A stretch of DNA of 64,000 nucleotides, taken from positions 124,001-188,000 of the forward strand of contig JAATGQ010000041.1 in the NCBI GenBank assembly GCA_015654595.1. The letters run 5' to 3'. The translations under genes and the position numbers were made by a program. The notes under the pieces were generated by a model that saw only the letters and a program-made list of their open reading frames with translations, was not told where the DNA came from and made no database searches. Source of the stretch: Chitinophagales bacterium (GTDB lineage: Bacteria > Bacteroidota > Bacteroidia > Chitinophagales > Chitinophagaceae). Shown piece after piece: positions 37,702 to 46,339 of this stretch (positions are counted from its first letter, which is position 1; the number at the start of each line of letters is the position of its first letter).

Positions 37702-38097
37702 ATGGTGAAATACAAAAAAATAGTATTAGTAGATGACGACGCAGACGACCGTCAGATCTTTACTGAGATCATCAGGGAGATTGACGAGGAATCCGTCATT
37801 GAGACGGCCGAGAACGGATTGGAAATGGTTGCCATGCTGGATAAATTGCCGGAAGAAGAACTGCCCGATATGATCATCCTGGACCAGAATATGCCAAAGA
37901 TGACCGGCAAGGAAAGCCTTATTTATCTAAAGGAAAATCCCCGCTATCAACGTATCCCCGCCATCATCTATTCCACCTACCAGGTAAGAGATTTCTATAA
38001 GGAATGCCTTGAGCTTGGCGCACAGGACGTCGTCGCCAAACCCGACACCATACAGGCCTATCGCGAAATGATCGAACAGTTCCTGGTAGCGCACTGA
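37702..38097 (+). CDS. Stand-alone response regulator receiver
   Basis: A 131-residue CheY-like receiver. Acidic pocket is VDDDADD (residues 10-16), the phospho-acceptor is D61 in IILDQNMPKMTG, the switch Ser/Thr is in IIYSTYQ and the conserved lysine is in VVAKPD. There is no DNA-binding or enzymatic output domain. It begins 12 bases after the kinase gene and ends the phytochrome operon. This type of receiver (Rcp1-like) is often the phosphate acceptor of phytochrome kinases, so it is the likely end of this relay. Confidence 0.93.
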   Translation: MVKYKKIVLVDDDADDRQIFTEIIREIDEESVIETAENGLEMVAMLDKLPEEELPDMIILDQNMPKMTGKESLIYLKENPRYQRIPAIIYSTYQVRDFYKECLELGAQDVVAKPDTIQAYREMIEQFLVAH

Positions 38098-38128
38098 TCC
38101 CCGTGCAGGCTCCGACAGCCCCCAGGGT

Positions 38129-39022
38129 CTACTCTACTCCCCGCACACGCATCGGAATGACATAAAGTCCTTCCGATGCAGTGATCACCAGGGTCCGCCT
38201 GTCCTTCCCTCCAAAACAAAGATTCCCCACCCACTTCTCAGGCACAGGTATATGCGCAATTTTCTTTCCCGAGGGAGAATATATGGTTACGCCGTTACCC
38301 GCCATATATAAATTTCCGCGCTCATCCAGCGTCATCCCATCCGAACCCTGTGCCGCAAACAACATCCGCCCGCCCAGGCGCCCAGCCCCTGCGATCATAT
38401 ATTTATACGTCTTACCCGCATTGATATCCGAAACATACAAAGACCGCCCGTCCGGCGTACCTACGATCCCGTTGGGACGCACCAGGCTATCCGCCGCCAC
38501 CACCGCATGATGGGCTCCGCGCGGCAGATAGTACACTTTCTCTCCATCCAGCTCTGATCTTGTCCTCGTCCAATAATCCCGTTGATAATATGGATCGGTA
38601 AAGTAAATTCCTCCACGGGCGTCTATCCAAAGATCATTCGGGCCGTTAAACCGACGACCGTCAAAATCCTGTAAAAGAACCCGTACTTTTTTCTTCGGAC
38701 TGATCGCCCAAAGCTCATTCCTGGCATCCGCACAGGTGATCAGCCAGCCTTTTTTGTCGAAATACATCCCATTCGATCGCCCGGCGCTGTCCAGGAAAAG
38801 CACGAGCGTCCCATCCAACCGATATTCCCAGATCTTATTATCCGGCTGATCGGTAAAAAATACATTTCCCTTCCTATCGACCGCCGCCCCCTCGGTAAAA
38901 TGAAACTGACGGGAAACCAACCGTAAAGGACCTGCTGTCAATGAATCGGTATCCAGATCCTGGGCCATACAGGCGCCGGCCAGACCCAACAATGCCATCA
39001 GAAAAAACGCTGCTTTATTCAT
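38129..39022 (-). CDS. Exported SMP-30/gluconolactonase-like beta-propeller
   Basis: A 297-residue protein with a signal peptide (AAFFLMALLGLAGACMAQ) and a six-bladed SMP-30/gluconolactonase propeller: FTEGAAVDRKGNVFFTDQ (metal-binding Glu), SNGMYFDKKGWLITC, FNGPNDLWIDARGGIYFTDPYY and VRPNGIVGTPDGRSLYVSD carry the family's metal-binding Glu, Asn and Asp. Members open sugar lactones with a divalent cation. It is convergent with the phytochrome operon and divergent from the SGNH gene. A cysteine at residue 18 (AGAC) could instead be lipidated. Substrate unknown. Confidence 0.87.
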   Translation of the reverse strand: MNKAAFFLMALLGLAGACMAQDLDTDSLTAGPLRLVSRQFHFTEGAAVDRKGNVFFTDQPDNKIWEYRLDGTLVLFLDSAGRSNGMYFDKKGWLITCADARNELWAISPKKKVRVLLQDFDGRRFNGPNDLWIDARGGIYFTDPYYQRDYWTRTRSELDGEKVYYLPRGAHHAVVAADSLVRPNGIVGTPDGRSLYVSDINAGKTYKYMIAGAGRLGGRMLFAAQGSDGMTLDERGNLYMAGNGVTIYSPSGKKIAHIPVPEKWVGNLCFGGKDRRTLVITASEGLYVIPMRVRGVE

Positions 39023-39116
39023 GGCGGGAATTTACCTATTATTTTAATTTTATCAATTGCCCAATACAAGGACTTCTGCCTGCCAAAACTTATATTTGAG
39101 AGACTAAAATCCCCAT

Positions 39117-39716
39117 ATGGTCTGGTACGAGAACGAAGTCCAAAGACTGGAAAATGAACGAACGACGATGCCCCCCGATCCTAAGCTGCTTTTTTACGGC
39201 AGCAGCAGCATCCGGCTATGGGAAACGCTGAAAGAAGACTTCGCCCCCTACCAGCCCGCCAACCTGGGATTTGGCGGCAGCACGCTGGCCGCCTGCGTCT
39301 GGTTCTTCGACAGGTTGATCGCTCCCCTTCACCCCAGCTCCATTATTGTCTATGCCGGAGATAACGACCTCGGCGACGGCCGCCACCCGGAAGAAGTCTT
39401 TATCTTTTTTCAACAACTCGTCGTCCGCACCCGGCAGCAGTTCGGAGATATTCCACTCGCTTTCATTTCTATAAAGCCAAGCATTACCCGCTGGAACATC
39501 GTCGACAGTATCCGGTATACGAATAAGATCATCGAAGATGAGATCAGAAAGCAGGGGAATAACCTACATTTCATCGACATATATCATCAGATGACCGACA
39601 ATTCGGGCTATCCGAAAAGGGAATACCTGGAACCCGACGGATTGCATATAAATGAAAAAGGTTATGCTTTATGGAAAGAGATAATCTTGCAATATCTATC
39701 CGAAAGGCCGTCATGA
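39117..39716 (+). CDS. SGNH/GDSL-type hydrolase
   Basis: Cytoplasmic esterase-type hydrolase of 199 residues. The four SGNH blocks are visible: nucleophile in FYGSSSIRLW, glycine in LGFGGST, asparagine in VYAGDNDLG and the Asp/His pair in DGLHINEKGY near the C-terminus. No signal peptide. Its stop overlaps the ATG of the following alpha/beta-hydrolase esterase as ATGA, so the two are translated together. TATATTTG at 39091-39098 fits the TAnnTTTG promoter box. Natural substrate is not known; acyl or acetyl ester cleavage is the family activity. Confidence 0.88.
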   Translation: MVWYENEVQRLENERTTMPPDPKLLFYGSSSIRLWETLKEDFAPYQPANLGFGGSTLAACVWFFDRLIAPLHPSSIIVYAGDNDLGDGRHPEEVFIFFQQLVVRTRQQFGDIPLAFISIKPSITRWNIVDSIRYTNKIIEDEIRKQGNNLHFIDIYHQMTDNSGYPKREYLEPDGLHINEKGYALWKEIILQYLSERPS

Positions 39717-40441
39717 ACAGGGTATATCATAAATGGTATAGCCCGCATCTCGGAAGAGAAATGGAGCTCCTGGTCTTCGGCCACGCCGGAGACCCCGTCT
39801 TGTTCTTCCCTACCCGGACCGCCCGGTTCTATGACTACGAAGACTGGCACGTCATCGAAGCCCTCCACCGCAAGATCGAGGCCGGTTCCATCCAGGTATG
39901 GTGTCTCGACAGCGTAGACCGCGAAAGTTTTTACGCCACACACCTGGCCCCCGCAGAAAGGATCCTCCGCCATCTTCAGTATGAAAAATACATCCTCCAC
40001 GAAGTGATCCCAAAGATACAGGAGGTCAATCCGCATAAAACCTTGGTTGCCGCCGGCTGCAGCCTCGGCGCCTATCACGCCGCAAACCTTGTCTTCAAAC
40101 ACCCGCAGCTTTTTCACAAGCTGGTTGGCCTCAGCGGCCGCTATGACCTGACCACTTCGCTGGAACACTTCGACGACCTCTTCGACGGTTATCGCGACGA
40201 GAATATTTATTATAATACGCCCACACAGTTCCTCCCAAATCTCCATGACCAGCGCCTGATCCAGCTGATAAAAGCCGTCGAGATCATTTTTGTAGTGGGA
40301 GAAAAAGACGTCTTCCTCGAAAATAACCACCTGATCAGCAATATCCTTTGGGAAAAGGGCATCTGGAATGCACTCCACCTCTGGGACGGAGAATCCCACA
40401 AGGCCCGCTACTGGCGGCACATGGTGCAGTTATATCTGTAA
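39713..40441 (+). CDS. Alpha/beta-hydrolase esterase, esterase D-like
   Basis: 242 residues from the ATG at 39713, chosen because it overlaps the preceding stop by ATGA and gives a family-like N-terminus (MNRVYHKWYSPHLGREMELLVFGH). The nucleophile elbow is VAAGCSLGAYHA, the acid is in VVGEKDVFLENN, and the histidine is near the C-terminus in WDGESHKARYWRHM. It belongs to the putative-esterase group (PF00756-like) and sits in a two-gene unit with an SGNH hydrolase. Two cytosolic esterases made together suggest consecutive deacylation steps, which is inference only. Confidence 0.85.
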   Translation: MNRVYHKWYSPHLGREMELLVFGHAGDPVLFFPTRTARFYDYEDWHVIEALHRKIEAGSIQVWCLDSVDRESFYATHLAPAERILRHLQYEKYILHEVIPKIQEVNPHKTLVAAGCSLGAYHAANLVFKHPQLFHKLVGLSGRYDLTTSLEHFDDLFDGYRDENIYYNTPTQFLPNLHDQRLIQLIKAVEIIFVVGEKDVFLENNHLISNILWEKGIWNALHLWDGESHKARYWRHMVQLYL

Positions 40442-40499
40442 TCGGTCCCGCCGCACATCCGATCCTGCTGCCGACCGGCCTTAGGGGTTTCAGGGTCTC

Positions 40500-41396
40500 T
40501 TACTTTTTCGTCACTTCCACCTGCCAGTCCCCGCCGCTGGCCACTTTATAAGTCGCCGCAAAATCGCCCTGGTTCAACGCAAAAGAAACTTGTAAAAGAC
40601 TATTAAGATACGCAAGCGGCTTTCCTACAGCAACGGCGCCAAAAGTAGAAACATAAGGCATTTCGCCGGAATATACCGTTTTACCCTGATGCAGGATCTT
40701 TATCCGGAGTACATCTCCAAAAGTGACATGCAGCTGCTGGAAGAGCTCGCCAGGAATATTCGTCCATACATTGCCGTACTGTACATCCAGGACCGGGATC
40801 GTGCCAACCAGCTCCGCACCATGCAGCTCAGCCTTCTGATAAGGGATCGACACCACTTCCTGTTTTGGCAGCAAGGGCCCAACCTCTTCAAACCGGATCA
40901 CGCCGGCAGCCAGCCTTGCAGCGGTATAGGAATACACATCCCGCCCATGAAAAGTATAGGAAGCCTTCGAATCCTTACGGCGATTCAAACGCTCATCGAT
41001 CTCCCTTATCCCGGCAATTCCCTGCGATTCGGCAACCAGTGTCAGCGTGCCATTATCAGGCGTTACGATAAATTGCCCCGTCTTTGTCAATAATACCACC
41101 GACTTACGCGAAGTGCCCACTCCCGGATCGACGACGGAAACGAAGACCGTTCCCTGCGGCCAGTAAGGAACGGTTTGCTGAAGCCGGTAAGCCGCATCCC
41201 AGATATTATAAGCCGGGATCTCATGCGTCAGGTCGAATAACTTCAGATCGGCAGAAACACCCATAGCCACACCCTTCATCTCGGATACTGCGCCATCTTT
41301 TAAACCAAAATCGGATTGATAAACGACCATCTTGTTTTGCGCCGTTGCTACGGCCATCATCGACAGGGCAGCGAGAGAAAGGATCAGCGATTTCAT
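40500..41396 (-). CDS. Exported SAM hydroxide adenosyltransferase (DUF62)
   Basis: A 298-residue relative of fluorinase/chlorinase that hydrolyses S-adenosylmethionine to adenosine and methionine with an activated water. Active-site blocks are intact: YQSDFGLKDGAVSEMKG, VVDPGVGTSRKSV (D90, R97), TPDNGTLT, and YTFHGRDVYSYTAARLA (H150). Odd: a clean signal peptide (LILSLAALSMMAVATAQ) predicts export to the periplasm, where SAM is not expected to be available. Its start overlaps the stop of the AI-2E-type permease gene by four bases, so the two are coupled and the permease might supply or remove its substrate or product. Confidence 0.88.
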   Translation of the reverse strand: MKSLILSLAALSMMAVATAQNKMVVYQSDFGLKDGAVSEMKGVAMGVSADLKLFDLTHEIPAYNIWDAAYRLQQTVPYWPQGTVFVSVVDPGVGTSRKSVVLLTKTGQFIVTPDNGTLTLVAESQGIAGIREIDERLNRRKDSKASYTFHGRDVYSYTAARLAAGVIRFEEVGPLLPKQEVVSIPYQKAELHGAELVGTIPVLDVQYGNVWTNIPGELFQQLHVTFGDVLRIKILHQGKTVYSGEMPYVSTFGAVAVGKPLAYLNSLLQVSFALNQGDFAATYKVASGGDWQVEVTKK

Positions 41397-42508
41397 GCCA
41401 AAGGTTTTGGTTGTTTAAATATACGGGATTCTCTTTTTCTGGATAGCCTTTTCCCCTCCAGCCATGAAGAATACAAGGTATAAGAAATAGCCAGGATGAT
41501 CGCGCCCTTGAACATCCCGGTAAACCCCCAGGCCGCAAGTCCCCCGATTACACCGACGAACAAGACGAGGAAAGGGAGCTTACCGCCGCTCTTAGCGATC
41601 AGGACGGGCTTTAAAAAGGCATCGATCACCAGCAGCCCAATCCCATAGATGATCAGAAAGATCGTAACCCCGGTATGCCCCTGAACGGCCGACCAGACGA
41701 CCAGCGGAACCCATACCAGCAACGGGCCAAGTTGTATCAGCACCAGGAAAAAGATCAGCCCCGCCAGTACCAGGGAAAACTCCACCCCCGCAATAGCCAG
41801 ACCTATCCAGGCCAATACCGCAGCAATGAAAGCGGTCCCCATAACGCCCATCGATACGCTCTTTATCGCCTGCGCCGTCGCACCCAACAAGGTGAGACCA
41901 TTGCGGCGCCCCAGCAGGTGTATTGCCGTCAGCTTGATAGGCGCCATGATCTGTGCACCGGAAACCAGGAAAAAGGCGGAGATAAAAATGCCCAGGATAA
42001 CCTGCCCGGCAGTGGTTAAAATATCCAGCCCGCTGCTTAAAATATGACGCAAGGCAAACATGATCTGTTCTTCATGATGCGCTACAATACCCTTTGGACT
42101 AGACTGCAGCTGTGACCAGAAATCGGCGATGTCCGGCCCGACCGTCGGCAGCTCGACCACCCAAGCGGGCAACGCAGGTATCCCGTTAGCCCTCACCTGC
42201 CCGATATAATGAATAGCATCCCGGATATAGGTCCGGATCGCCGATACGATAAAGATCGACGGCAAAGCGATCAGCGCGATCAGTAGGACGGAATAAATGA
42301 CAGCCGCCAACTTTCTCCGGTTCTTCAACAGGCGGACCAACCGCTCGAATACACGGGCAAAAGACACCGAAAAGATCAACGCAAAGGTCATTACCCCAAG
42401 AAAGACTTTTAACACGTCATATAAGGCCCACATCAGGCTGATCAGCAGCAGCAGGACAAGAACCGTCTCGATAAGGCTTTTGGAATTGCCTTGCATATAT
42501 TTATTCAT
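41393..42508 (-). CDS. AI-2E/PerM family membrane transporter
   Basis: A 371-residue inner-membrane protein with about eight hydrophobic segments, starting with VLLLLISLMWALYDVLKVFLG. The family pattern is recognisable: an N-terminal pair of helices, a soluble loop (about 85-145), then FSLVLAGLIFFLVLIQLGPLLVWVPLV and a C-terminal gate region with LKPVLIAKSGGKLPFLVLFVGVIGG. Members transport small molecules or sodium/protons; the quorum-sensing name is historical. It precedes the exported SAM hydrolase in a two-gene operon with a four-base overlap. Divergent from the AsmA-like gene across only 47 bases. Confidence 0.9.
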   Translation of the reverse strand: MNKYMQGNSKSLIETVLVLLLLISLMWALYDVLKVFLGVMTFALIFSVSFARVFERLVRLLKNRRKLAAVIYSVLLIALIALPSIFIVSAIRTYIRDAIHYIGQVRANGIPALPAWVVELPTVGPDIADFWSQLQSSPKGIVAHHEEQIMFALRHILSSGLDILTTAGQVILGIFISAFFLVSGAQIMAPIKLTAIHLLGRRNGLTLLGATAQAIKSVSMGVMGTAFIAAVLAWIGLAIAGVEFSLVLAGLIFFLVLIQLGPLLVWVPLVVWSAVQGHTGVTIFLIIYGIGLLVIDAFLKPVLIAKSGGKLPFLVLFVGVIGGLAAWGFTGMFKGAIILAISYTLYSSWLEGKRLSRKRESRIFKQPKPLA

Positions 42509-42555
42509 AATATAGGGCTTACAGCTAAAGTTAATATAAATTTATAGGCCAGTAA

Positions 42556-45500
42556 ATGCACGCATCCCGCAAACTAAAAAAACGGAGCCTGTGGGTTATC
42601 TCCATACCCATTCTTTTCCTGCTGACAGCCGGAGGCATACTCTACTTTTTTATCGTTTACCGGTTTAAGGACGGAATTAAATACATCCTGAACAAGGAGT
42701 CCAACGGGAAGTTTGCCTTCGATGCCAGCGACGCCGAGATCTCCCTCTGGCATGGCTCTATCCGGCTAAAGAACGCCGTTCTCTATACGCCGGACAGCGC
42801 CGAAGCCAACGCTTACTTTACCGCCCGCATTCCCGGAATCAATTTCACGATCACTTCCTGGCGCGACCTGATCCTGCATAAAAAGATCATGATCGACAGC
42901 CTGTCTATTATCCAACCCGCCATCGACATCAACGTCCGCAACCTTTCCAGCCATCCACAGCAACATCCTTTTCATGCCTCCGACGTACTGCCTATGCTGG
43001 AAAAAGCGCTGACCCGCTTCAACGTCCATAGCTTCTCGCTGCAGGATGCGGCTTTCAGTTATCGCCAGCCAGGCGCCATCCACCCCTTCGAAGGAGACCA
43101 TATCACGCTCGCCGTCTCGAATTTTGCTTCTATGAGCAATGACGAGGACCATCCGCTGGGCGCCGACAATGTTGTCCTTTCCATGGGACCCCAGCACTGG
43201 TCCCTGCCCGATAACCGTCACTTCGTTGTCTTCAGGCGGCTGGGATTTGACGGTAAGGCCCAGCGCTTCGTGCTGGACTCGCTTTCCTTCGTCCAACTCC
43301 CCGCCAACGGCCCCGGCGTGATCCGCCTTCAGGCCGAACGCATTTTTTTCAATGCAAGACACCTTCCCGCCACCTATCAGAAAGGCCAGCTGCTGCTGGA
43401 CACCCTGGTCTGTGTCAACCCCATCCTTTCCATCCCCGGCCTCAAGCAAAATAAAACCCAGATCGATTCAGCACATATACGGATGACCAACGACCTGTTC
43501 AATTACATGAACATCCGGTATGTCTCCGTCGTAAACGGGGAACTGCTGTTGCAAAACAAAGAAGGCCGCACAGGCAGCGCAACGGCCAGGAAAGCCAATC
43601 TCGAGATCTATAACCTGTCGGTCCACCCGGAAGCAGAACAGCCGCTGAGCAATGACAGCATCCGCCTCAGCCTTCGCAATACGGAGTTCTGGACAACGGA
43701 CAGCCTGTACCGCCTGACAATCGACAATTTTTTGTTTCGCCGCAATGACGCTACCTTCGGAACGGTTCGATTTGGCCCCACCCGACCGGCAGTAGCCGAC
43801 AAACGCGTAGAGTTTACCGCACCGGCTCTTGTCTTAAAGGATATCAGCCTCGTCGAATTGTTGCAAAGCCGGCTGAAAGCATCGGGCGCCGAACTGCTCC
43901 ACCCCTCTATCATCATGATCGACCGGAGAAAAGAGCAGTCCCATCAAACCATCCAAAAGACCACGCTAAACGCCGCCGCTGCCGCCGCCGACAGAGCCCG
44001 CAAACTGGCGCTCTTCTATCGCGCGCTGCACCATATCCGCGACCTGATCAATGCCCCCGACTTTTATATCACAAATGGATCGGCCTCCTACCAACTGCTC
44101 GGATCGGATTCTCTACACGCAATGGTCAGCGACCTGAATGCGCATATCCTGCTCAACAGGTTCTTCTACAGCGACTCGCTCGTCGATATAAAAAGAGCCA
44201 TCCCCCAGCTGCGTATTGGCAAAATGAATCTAAAAACAAAGGGTGCCAATATCGACGCCGCCAGCTTTGAATTCAACGGCGCCAAAGGCTTTACGCTCAG
44301 CCGCCAGTTCGCACTGACGACCCGCAACGGCCTTTCTCTGAAAGGGGATAATATATCCTGGAACCGACTCGACTGGGATGACTATCAGCGGCGTCATTAT
44401 GTTGTGATCGACTCGCTGCATGCCGACCGGCTCATAATAAAAGCCGGCAACCGACCCGCCCCGGCTCACAGTCCCGGCACAACACCCAACTCCCCCGCCC
44501 AACAGTCCGTTTCAGCAGCAGGGAACGCCGACCCCAACAACAAGTCCGGCGATCCGGGATTCATGCTTCCCATCGGCTCCCAGCCACCCATCCCCCTACC
44601 CGGCATCCACGTCGGTACGCTGCTGGCCGACAATATCATCGTCGACGGAAACCAGCTTCACTTTGAACTAAACGCCTTCGAAGCGAAGGATATCGCGTCG
44701 ATCAATCAGCATTTTACCTGGAAACACCTGACTACCGGATTGCACAACGTCCACATCCAAAAACCTGGCAGCGATCTTTCCATCCAGGAAGCCGCCATCG
44801 GCCCGGAGACCTATATCAAAAACCTCCAATACAGTAACCCGGCACGACGGATACAGGTCAGCATCCCTCTCATAAAACTTCAGACCCGCATCTATTCGAC
44901 AGATTTCAGCCGCCTCGACTTTGATGCGCTCGACGCCACAGGCGGCAGCTTCTCTTATACGCATGTCTCACCGGAAGGAGACAGCATTGACCTCAACCTG
45001 CCCTTCTCCCTGCATCTCGGCAGCTCCCAGATCGACCTTTCGGGCAAACCAAGAGTCGGCATTTCCGCTGCCATACGGATGGACTGGCAGAATGCCAATC
45101 TCTATCTCCATAAAGGAGAAAAGATGGTTTCTGTCAGAAACCTGGCAGGCTCCTTCAACGACGACCGGTTCTTCTGGTCTTCAGGCGTAAAGCTCGGCTG
45201 GCAGCAGCTGGTAGCCAGCACCATGATCACCAAAGGCAGTATCGATTATAAGGACAACAACATCAGCGCCGGCGCCGGCCGTTGCGCCTGGTCGCCACAA
45301 GGCCACCGGCTGGAACTGAATGCATTTCGGGTATCGCCGAATGAAACCCGGGATCAGGCGCTGCTCCACGCACAATGGCAAAAAGACTATATCACCGTTC
45401 GCGGCAGCAGGCTGACGCTTTCACATATCCGCTTTCCCGAGGAATCAGACCCTTTCTCGATACGCGTCCCGCAAGTAACCCTCGACAGCGTAGTCATCAA

Positions 45501-46281
45501 CGTATCGAGAGACAAAAACATCCCCTTCAGACATGGGTTTGAAAAATCCATGCCCACAAAACTGATCCAACAGATCCCGATGCCGGTAAATATCGATTCG
45601 TTATTTGTACAGGACAGTCGGGTCATCTATAACGAACGCTCGATCACGACAGGCCGCTGGAGCCAGATCCCTATCGAAAACCTCAACGGCTCGCTGGTCC
45701 ACCTGGGGAATACGGACTATAAACGCGATACGCTGACCATGAACGTTTCCGCCAACCTCTTCGGCAACCATATCCGCAGATTTGTCTATCGCGAGAGCTA
45801 TGGCGATTCTTTGTCCGGCTTTATGGCTTATGCCAATTTTTCGCCCCACGACCTCAAACAGTTCTCGCAGTTCTCGATACCGGCGGCCGCAGTCAGTATC
45901 ATAAGAGGGAACGTCGACACCGTCTGGTCAAGCTGGCAGGGAAATAAATACGCCTGCTTTGGAGAAATGAATTTCTACTACGACCGGCTGAAGATAAAGG
46001 TGCTCAACAAGAATGATTCTTTACGCCGGGGCTTTCTGCCGACAGTGGAAACATGGGCCGCTAACCTGATCCTGCCCAATCACCGGCAGCGGTCTTCTCT
46101 TATCTATTTCGAGCGGAACCGCGAGAAGTTCGTTTTCAATTACTGGATCAAGGCACAGGAAAGCGGCATCTTATCCACCGTTGGCGTTAAAAGCAATGCG
46201 GGCTATCGCCGGGCCTGGCAGCGTAAGTACAAACAGTATCATCTGCCGCCCCACCCAAAATCGGCGAGGCGGGAACGCTAG
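42556..46281 (+). CDS. AsmA-like inner-membrane-anchored periplasmic protein
   Basis: A 1241-residue protein with one N-terminal transmembrane helix (about 12-35, WVISIPILFLLTAGGILYFF) and a long periplasmic region of repeated beta strands. The first part, with KFAFDASDAEISLWHGSIRLKN and TSWRDLILHKKIMIDSLSI, is typical of AsmA/DUF748 proteins, which form a lipid-carrying beta groove between the membranes. A Pro/Ser/Asn-rich linker occurs around residues 638-680. The C-terminus is basic (KSARRER). It stands alone between a divergent permease and a convergent ABC permease. Role in envelope lipid homeostasis is inferred from the family. Confidence 0.75.
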   Translation: MHASRKLKKRSLWVISIPILFLLTAGGILYFFIVYRFKDGIKYILNKESNGKFAFDASDAEISLWHGSIRLKNAVLYTPDSAEANAYFTARIPGINFTITSWRDLILHKKIMIDSLSIIQPAIDINVRNLSSHPQQHPFHASDVLPMLEKALTRFNVHSFSLQDAAFSYRQPGAIHPFEGDHITLAVSNFASMSNDEDHPLGADNVVLSMGPQHWSLPDNRHFVVFRRLGFDGKAQRFVLDSLSFVQLPANGPGVIRLQAERIFFNARHLPATYQKGQLLLDTLVCVNPILSIPGLKQNKTQIDSAHIRMTNDLFNYMNIRYVSVVNGELLLQNKEGRTGSATARKANLEIYNLSVHPEAEQPLSNDSIRLSLRNTEFWTTDSLYRLTIDNFLFRRNDATFGTVRFGPTRPAVADKRVEFTAPALVLKDISLVELLQSRLKASGAELLHPSIIMIDRRKEQSHQTIQKTTLNAAAAAADRARKLALFYRALHHIRDLINAPDFYITNGSASYQLLGSDSLHAMVSDLNAHILLNRFFYSDSLVDIKRAIPQLRIGKMNLKTKGANIDAASFEFNGAKGFTLSRQFALTTRNGLSLKGDNISWNRLDWDDYQRRHYVVIDSLHADRLIIKAGNRPAPAHSPGTTPNSPAQQSVSAAGNADPNNKSGDPGFMLPIGSQPPIPLPGIHVGTLLADNIIVDGNQLHFELNAFEAKDIASINQHFTWKHLTTGLHNVHIQKPGSDLSIQEAAIGPETYIKNLQYSNPARRIQVSIPLIKLQTRIYSTDFSRLDFDALDATGGSFSYTHVSPEGDSIDLNLPFSLHLGSSQIDLSGKPRVGISAAIRMDWQNANLYLHKGEKMVSVRNLAGSFNDDRFFWSSGVKLGWQQLVASTMITKGSIDYKDNNISAGAGRCAWSPQGHRLELNAFRVSPNETRDQALLHAQWQKDYITVRGSRLTLSHIRFPEESDPFSIRVPQVTLDSVVINVSRDKNIPFRHGFEKSMPTKLIQQIPMPVNIDSLFVQDSRVIYNERSITTGRWSQIPIENLNGSLVHLGNTDYKRDTLTMNVSANLFGNHIRRFVYRESYGDSLSGFMAYANFSPHDLKQFSQFSIPAAAVSIIRGNVDTVWSSWQGNKYACFGEMNFYYDRLKIKVLNKNDSLRRGFLPTVETWAANLILPNHRQRSSLIYFERNREKFVFNYWIKAQESGILSTVGVKSNAGYRRAWQRKYKQYHLPPHPKSARRER

Positions 46282-46339
46282 CCGCAACGACCAGCATCCC
46301 CGCCCCGCAATATATTCTCCACTTCCGGCCCGCGGACAC

